From an uncultured bacterium (lineage in GTDB: Bacteria > Bacteroidota > Bacteroidia > Bacteroidales > Bacteroidaceae): a stretch of 10,976 nucleotides of DNA. A program made the position numbers and the translations under genes. This document shows, piece after piece, positions 6,466-10,976 of this stretch; the stretch's first letter is position 1, and each line of letters begins with the position of its first letter. The stretch covers positions 1-10,976 of the forward strand of contig CAJMQT010000066.1 of the NCBI GenBank assembly GCA_905215655.1, in the 5' to 3' direction. The notes below the pieces were generated by a model. It made no database searches, was not told where the DNA came from, and saw only the letters and a list, made by a program, of their open reading frames with translations.

Positions 6466-7719
6466 ATGAAAAAGTTTTCAAATATTATAACTGTCGCATT
6501 GGTGGTGCTTGCATCATTCAATCTGGTGTCTTGCTCGGATGATGATTTCACCCCGTCAATCTTCGACACCACCGAGCACCCGCTCGATCCGACGTCATAC
6601 ACTTATCCCCTCGACGCATTTGTTAGGGATAACTTCCTCAAACCGTACAACATGAAGTATCTGTACCGCATGGAGGACATCGGCTCGGACATGGACTACA
6701 ACCTCGTGCCCTGTTCGTATGAGCAGAGCCTTAACCTTGCCGTGCTTTGCAAATATCTTTGGTATGATGTTTACAATGAGAAGGTTGGCGACATCTTCCT
6801 CAAAAAGTACAGCCCGAGAATTATCCACGTGATCGGATCGCCGGCTTACAACCCGACCAACCACACCGAGACGCTCGGTACTGCCGAGGGAGGACTCAAA
6901 ATCACGTTGTACAACGCGGAGAACCTCTCAATCAATGACATCGACTACATGAACGAGTATTTCTTCAAGACGATGCACCACGAGTTCAGCCACATCCTGA
7001 ACCAGAACGTGAACCGTCCGACGGACTTCGACCTCATCTCCAACGGTAAGTACAACACTTCAAGCTGGAGCGACACTCCCGACTCTGTCGCACTCGGTCA
7101 GGGCTTCATCTCTCCCTACGCTTCTTCACAGGCTCGTGAGGACTGGGTGGAGGTAATCGCCAACTACATCGTGAAGGATTACAAGACATGGGACAACATG
7201 CTCAACACCGCCGCTTACGAGTGGGAACTTGTGACTGATGTTGACGCGCCGTATTGGTACAGACTCAACTCTCTCTGTAACAGAGGTCTCGCCAACCGCG
7301 ACTCCGTCGGCTATTTCGTCGATGTTTCTTCAACAGCCGGAGGTGAGGCAGCGACATTGAAGATCGCACGCAAGCTGATCCAGCGTGACGCCGACAATAA
7401 ATATGCCGTGCCCGATGCGAACACAGGCGCGATCGTTTACCTGAACACGTCAGGTATCAACGGACGCGACGTCATCGCACGTAAGCTCGAAATGGTACGC
7501 GAGTGGTTGCAGACTTCATTCAACTTCAATCTTGAAGAGGTGCGCGCCGAGGTACAGCGCCGTCAATGGATGACCGATGACGCAGGCAACTTCCTTTTCG
7601 ACGAGAACGGCAGATACATCAACCGCCTGACTTACGTGCGTCCCGACGGCAAGACCTTGATGGACGACCTGCTCGAAGAAATATACAAGTACAAGCAAGA
7701 CCAGAACCAAGGCGAATAA
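6466..7719 (+). CDS. Putative zinc-binding metallopeptidase lipoprotein (Peptidase_Mx1-like)
   Basis: A 417-residue lipoprotein with signal peptide and lipobox FNLVSC (Cys23), followed by SDDDF, an acidic surface-export-type signal. The core has the zincin motif HEFSH (172-176): His172 and His176 would bind zinc and Glu173 would be the catalytic base. Further on, GFISPYASSQAREDWVEVIANYI (from 213) contains Glu225, Asp226 and Glu229, candidates for the third ligand. The order HExxH, then GF.S.YA, then ED..E matches my recollection of the putative zinc-binding metallopeptidase family (PF15890), found as lipoproteins beside SusCD pairs. Residues about 280-335 (from VGYFVDVSS to GINGRD) look like an extra segment before KLEMVREWL. 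It lies 25 bp after the SusD-like gene. It may trim peptides before import; activity and substrate are inferred. Confidence 0.88.
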   Translation: MKKFSNIITVALVVLASFNLVSCSDDDFTPSIFDTTEHPLDPTSYTYPLDAFVRDNFLKPYNMKYLYRMEDIGSDMDYNLVPCSYEQSLNLAVLCKYLWYDVYNEKVGDIFLKKYSPRIIHVIGSPAYNPTNHTETLGTAEGGLKITLYNAENLSINDIDYMNEYFFKTMHHEFSHILNQNVNRPTDFDLISNGKYNTSSWSDTPDSVALGQGFISPYASSQAREDWVEVIANYIVKDYKTWDNMLNTAAYEWELVTDVDAPYWYRLNSLCNRGLANRDSVGYFVDVSSTAGGEAATLKIARKLIQRDADNKYAVPDANTGAIVYLNTSGINGRDVIARKLEMVREWLQTSFNFNLEEVRAEVQRRQWMTDDAGNFLFDENGRYINRLTYVRPDGKTLMDDLLEEIYKYKQDQNQGE

Positions 7720-7747
7720 GTACATAAAGTTTTAAAACCGAATATTT

Positions 7748-9154
7748 ATGAAGACTAATATAAAATCAATATTATTCCTGTTTGGAGCGGCTTTCCTCTT
7801 CACGGCATGTGTGAACGAGGAAGACGACCTGTTCGACAAGTCGGCGGCTGAACGTCTTAATGAGGTCTCTGCAACGTATGGCGAGCGCTTCGTCGCTGCA
7901 ACGAACGGATGGTCAATGGAGTATTATCCCAACCCCGAAACCGTTTCTCCGACTGACCAGTTGGCTCCTTACACAAGAGGATACCTCATGGCGGCAAAGT
8001 TCAGCGCTGACGGAACGGTGGATATGGCTACGAACATCTCTGCAAGCGACTTCGGCAGCTACCTCGTAAGCGATGAACATCTCACTCAATACGCCGGATT
8101 GGTGACCGACAAGTCGACATGGAACGTAATTACGGATATGGGTCCGGTGCTCTCGTTCAACTCTTACAGTCAGGTGATGCACGTCTTCTCCAATCCCGGC
8201 ATTTATGAATTGGGCAACGGTTTGGAGGGCGACTATGAGTTTTCTGTCACCAATCTTCCGGAAGAAGGTGACATCGCAATGCTCAAAGGCAAGAAGCGCG
8301 ACGTCTACGTACGTATGACAAAGATTGACGAAGGTGTAGAGCTTGGCGATTACATCGAGGACGTCAACAACTTCTCGACAAAAATGTTCTCTCCATCGGC
8401 TCCCAACAACCTCGTAATGAAGATGGGCGAGACGAAGTATCAGATCGAGAGCGCGTCAACCGGAATTATGAACATCTATCCTTACGACGGCGACAACATC
8501 ACCGACGAAGACTTCTATCCCTTCCTCGTCAGCAAGCGCGGCGGCAAATACTATCTGCGTTTCCGCGACGCGTTGCGTAAGGTTGAAGGCGAGACAAATC
8601 CGCAGGAGTTCGTTTACAACGAGGAAACGGAACAATTCGTCGACGTTGACAACGAGCAGAACGTAATTCAGGGTGAAGACGCAGCTCCGTTCTTCATGAC
8701 CAAGATTAACGGCGGAAGCACATGGAGCTGGGTTCGCAATACCACCAATTCAGACGCCATGACGACTTTGAACAACCGCATCTACGACGAGATGCGTGCT
8801 GTCGGTTTCACCTGCAATCAGAGAATTAATTTCATGCTGAACAAAGCCGGCGAATTTGTTCTTGCAATACCTTTCACTTTCAAACAGGGACGTCAGACTG
8901 TTTCAGCAACGGGCACATTCAAGTTTAACGTCACCGACCGGACGGCAGAAGGCTTGACCCTTACTTACGCCGGAGCCGGTGAGACGGCTGGTGAGACCCT
9001 TTACAACCAAATTGCCGCAGTAAAAGAATACATCAATTATTTATCTACAACGCTGACCATAGACGCAGCCGAGACAAATTTCAATCTCAACACATTGAAA
9101 ATTGCGCCCGCTGCCGATACATCAAAATGGTTTGTTGTAACATTGTTTAATTAA
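7748..9154 (+). CDS. DUF4302-family surface lipoprotein
   Basis: A 468-residue lipoprotein of unknown function. The signal peptide ends in the lipobox LFTAC (Cys21), followed by VNEEDDLFDK, again acidic. Family-like features are the N-terminal SAAERLNEVSATYGERFVAA (32-51), NGWSMEYYPN (53-62), GYLMAAKFSADGTVDM (78-93), GPVLSFNSYSQVMHVFSNP (132-150), GLEGDYEF (158-165) and LKGKKRDVYVRM (179-190). These match my recollection of DUF4302 (PF14135), often encoded beside SusCD and the metallopeptidase family upstream. No catalytic motif is visible and the fold appears beta-rich. A substrate-binding accessory of the importer is a reasonable inference. It starts 28 bp after the peptidase-like gene; no clear Shine-Dalgarno sequence precedes the ATG, only A/T-rich sequence, which is common in this phylum. 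Confidence 0.88.
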   Translation: MKTNIKSILFLFGAAFLFTACVNEEDDLFDKSAAERLNEVSATYGERFVAATNGWSMEYYPNPETVSPTDQLAPYTRGYLMAAKFSADGTVDMATNISASDFGSYLVSDEHLTQYAGLVTDKSTWNVITDMGPVLSFNSYSQVMHVFSNPGIYELGNGLEGDYEFSVTNLPEEGDIAMLKGKKRDVYVRMTKIDEGVELGDYIEDVNNFSTKMFSPSAPNNLVMKMGETKYQIESASTGIMNIYPYDGDNITDEDFYPFLVSKRGGKYYLRFRDALRKVEGETNPQEFVYNEETEQFVDVDNEQNVIQGEDAAPFFMTKINGGSTWSWVRNTTNSDAMTTLNNRIYDEMRAVGFTCNQRINFMLNKAGEFVLAIPFTFKQGRQTVSATGTFKFNVTDRTAEGLTLTYAGAGETAGETLYNQIAAVKEYINYLSTTLTIDAAETNFNLNTLKIAPAADTSKWFVVTLFN

Positions 9155-9160
9155 AATTTT

Positions 9161-10864
9161 ATGATTATGAGAAAGTTTTTCTTATTAACAGCAGCGCTGG
9201 TAGCTACTACTGCGAGCTTCGCACAGAAAGTTGCTAATGTCGACAAGACGGCAAAGATGGCTCAGAGCGTACAGGCTGTAAGAGTAGCAAGCGAGGGCGA
9301 GCCGGTTAAGGTTCTCGCCAACGGAATGGTTACAACTGCACCCGTTCAGAAATCAGTTGCAACAGGACTTTATTACAACCGTCCCGAAGGGTCTTTTTAT
9401 CAAGGTTTTGATTTTGATGGAAATGGTTATTATAATACTGACGTAATAGTAACCCCTTTCAAAGACTTCACGATTAAGAACATGTCTACCGACAAAAGCG
9501 GTATCAAGTGGTTGCTGAAATTTCCGCAGGTAAATGCAGCAGGAACGGCATACGAAAGTTACACAGAGTATGATGTTACCAAAGACGTTGACGCTGAAGG
9601 TAACTACACAACTTCAATAAACCCGGGTTATTACAGTCCTGCACCTAACATCGTTCGCGGTACAGACCAGTTCACATTGGGAGAGACAAACCGATATTGG
9701 AAGGGTGATTGGAATACAAACATCGGTTGGAACTCAAGAATCCGCGTTCAGAATGCGGTTTCTGCAATGTGTGCCTCTGACCCGCACGTCGGCAACTACT
9801 ATGGAACAGGTTCTCTGTCAACCCAATATTTCTGGGGTACAGGTACATTGAATAATTCCACTTATGGTTTAGGAACATGTTTCGGTGTAAGACAGACGTA
9901 TGAAAAGCCGATGTCTCCTCTTTATGTAGAGAGAATTTTTATCCAATGTCTGTCTACATCTGCAACTCCTATCGCAGCAGGTAAAGAATTGACCATGTTC
10001 ATTGTGGACAACACCGATCCTCAGAACCCGGTCATCAAAGAGACTATCAAAGCTACGGCGGAAGATATCAGCGGATTGGCAAAAGGTCCTTCTTCTTTCG
10101 CATCAGCATTTAAACTTGCGTTCACCAACAAGGTTGAAACTGCTTTCGGTGAAGCTGTTGCTCCGTTCACAATCGACTATCCTTTCTTCGTTCAGGTAGA
10201 AGGTCTCGATCAGGAAGGCGTTGACGTAGGTTTCTACGGACATGATATTGCAGACGGTGACAATGTAGCGAATGGTAACTTCCTCGTTAAATATTCTGAA
10301 AGAAATGGTAGTCACTATTATCCTGGTCTTGCACTCCCCTTCACATTCGAGAGTCTCTTCGACGCTATCAATGTATGGGACAATGTTCAAGTAAGCGAGA
10401 CACAGACAATCGAGAACTGCAACGTTCTGAAAGTTTCTGCCGACGGTAAGACTGTAACAAACGAGGCATTGTCTTCTTACGGCATCAACGGTGCCGTTGT
10501 TCAGACTGCTTGTGACTGGACTGACACAGACGGCAACGAGAACTACTTCAAGACAGAAGACTCTCCCGAGTGGGTTGCTATCAGCGCAACTTACAACGAG
10601 GCAAACGAGGCTTACTTTATCAATGTAACTTGCGATGCTCTCCCCGCAGGACAGGCAGGAAGATATGGCGAGCTCCGCATCGAAGGTCGTGGTATTGTTT
10701 CTGATCCTATCATCATCATGCAGGGCGATGTATCTGGCATTACTGACATCACAGCTGACAAGGCTGACAAGGCTAACGCAGGTATCTACAACCTCGCAGG
10801 TCAGCGCGTTTCCAAGAATGCAAAGGGTCTCTTGATTGTAGACGGCAAGAAAGTCATTAAATAA
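9161..10864 (+). CDS. Secreted BACON-domain protein with a T9SS-like C-terminal tail
   Basis: A 567-residue secreted protein of unknown function. The signal peptide ends TASFA|Q with no lipobox cysteine, so it should be cut by signal peptidase I. Residues about 68-110 hold GLYYNRPEGSFYQGFDFDG...TIKNMS, and 254-305 hold PLYVERIFIQ...ELTMFIVDN...VIKETIKATAEDISG. I recall both patterns from secreted Prevotella-type proteins but cannot name a family. Residues about 451-522 resemble a BACON module: SPEWVAI, FINVTCDALPAGQAGRYGELRI and a final IIIMQG. The last 27 residues (GIYNLAGQRVSK...KGLLIVDGKKVIK) resemble a short type-A sorting domain of type IX secretion. It starts 6 bp after the DUF4302 gene, so it is probably co-translated. 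The ATG at 9161 or 9167 could be the start (MIM); the second gives a more standard signal peptide. By eye, base use is more AT-rich than in the SusC-like gene. Confidence 0.85.
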   Translation: MIMRKFFLLTAALVATTASFAQKVANVDKTAKMAQSVQAVRVASEGEPVKVLANGMVTTAPVQKSVATGLYYNRPEGSFYQGFDFDGNGYYNTDVIVTPFKDFTIKNMSTDKSGIKWLLKFPQVNAAGTAYESYTEYDVTKDVDAEGNYTTSINPGYYSPAPNIVRGTDQFTLGETNRYWKGDWNTNIGWNSRIRVQNAVSAMCASDPHVGNYYGTGSLSTQYFWGTGTLNNSTYGLGTCFGVRQTYEKPMSPLYVERIFIQCLSTSATPIAAGKELTMFIVDNTDPQNPVIKETIKATAEDISGLAKGPSSFASAFKLAFTNKVETAFGEAVAPFTIDYPFFVQVEGLDQEGVDVGFYGHDIADGDNVANGNFLVKYSERNGSHYYPGLALPFTFESLFDAINVWDNVQVSETQTIENCNVLKVSADGKTVTNEALSSYGINGAVVQTACDWTDTDGNENYFKTEDSPEWVAISATYNEANEAYFINVTCDALPAGQAGRYGELRIEGRGIVSDPIIIMQGDVSGITDITADKADKANAGIYNLAGQRVSKNAKGLLIVDGKKVIK

Positions 10865-10870
10865 ATTAAG

Positions 10871-10906
10871 AGCCCCCCTCCGACTCCCCCGAGGGGGAGA
10901 GGTTGC
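10871..10906 (-). repeat. GC-rich hairpin repeat, downstream inverted copy (possible terminator)
   Basis: This is the reverse-orientation partner of the 1168-1203 element, beginning 7 bp after the last stop codon. CTCCCCC (10884-10890) and GGGGGAG (10893-10899) are complementary, giving a realistic 6-bp stem with a CGAG loop. TTTCTT follows only at 10911-10916, so it is not a textbook intrinsic terminator. Its position suggests it could still end or protect the operon's mRNA. Confidence 0.65.
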
Positions 10907-10949
10907 GAGGTTTCTTAATCCTTAATTAGTATAATCATTAATCTTAAAT

Positions 10950-10976
10950 CCCCTCTCTCTCCCCCTCGGGGGAGGT
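10950..10976 (+). repeat. GC-rich hairpin repeat, third copy, cut by window end
   Basis: This copy has the same orientation as the one before the SusC-like gene. Its stem is CTCCCCC (10959-10965) with GGGGGAG (10968-10974). Positions 10957-10974 are a perfect 18-bp inverted match to 10884-10901, so the two downstream copies could form one long stem with a 55-bp loop. Confidence 0.65.

Overview
This window looks like part of a Bacteroidales chromosome, most likely Prevotellaceae or Muribaculaceae, though the genus cannot be fixed from sequence alone. Evidence: a SusC/SusD outer-membrane pair; three lipoproteins with acidic residues right after the lipobox cysteine; a secreted protein with a BACON-like module and a short GIYNLAGQRV...GKKVIK tail; an AT-rich intergenic region crowded with short palindromic repeats; and weak Shine-Dalgarno sequences.

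Layout. Positions 1-1272 contain no convincing gene. They hold a stack of unrelated repeat families: a two-copy 16-bp tandem repeat (44-75), a 15-bp palindrome repeated at exactly 22-bp spacing (241-321), a large nested inverted repeat of about 320 bp centred near 778 (618-939), a second inverted repeat (1010-1087), and a GC-rich hairpin repeat (1168-1203). An AT-rich stem-loop lies just before the first gene. Positions 1273-10864 carry five genes, all on the + strand: a SusC-family TonB-dependent transporter (1273-4611), a SusD-family lipoprotein (4695-6440), a zinc-metallopeptidase-like lipoprotein (6466-7719), a DUF4302 lipoprotein (7748-9154) and a 567-residue secreted BACON-domain protein (9161-10864). 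Gaps are 83, 25, 28 and 6 bp with no internal terminator seen, so one operon is likely. Positions 10865-10976 hold two more copies of the GC-rich hairpin, one in inverted orientation to the copy before susC, so the gene cluster is bracketed by this repeat.

How the genes may work together (inference). SusC and SusD would form a lidded, TonB-powered importer. The peptidase-like and DUF4302 lipoproteins carry surface-export-type signals and could sit on or beside the importer to bind or trim substrate. The last protein lacks a lipobox and has a tail resembling type IX secretion sorting domains, so it would reach the surface by another route. There is no glycoside hydrolase, polysaccharide lyase, sulfatase or regulator in the window. 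With a peptidase present, a peptide or protein substrate is more plausible than a glycan, but this is not proven. No complete new system is evident; the most unusual material is the repeat architecture upstream and around the operon.
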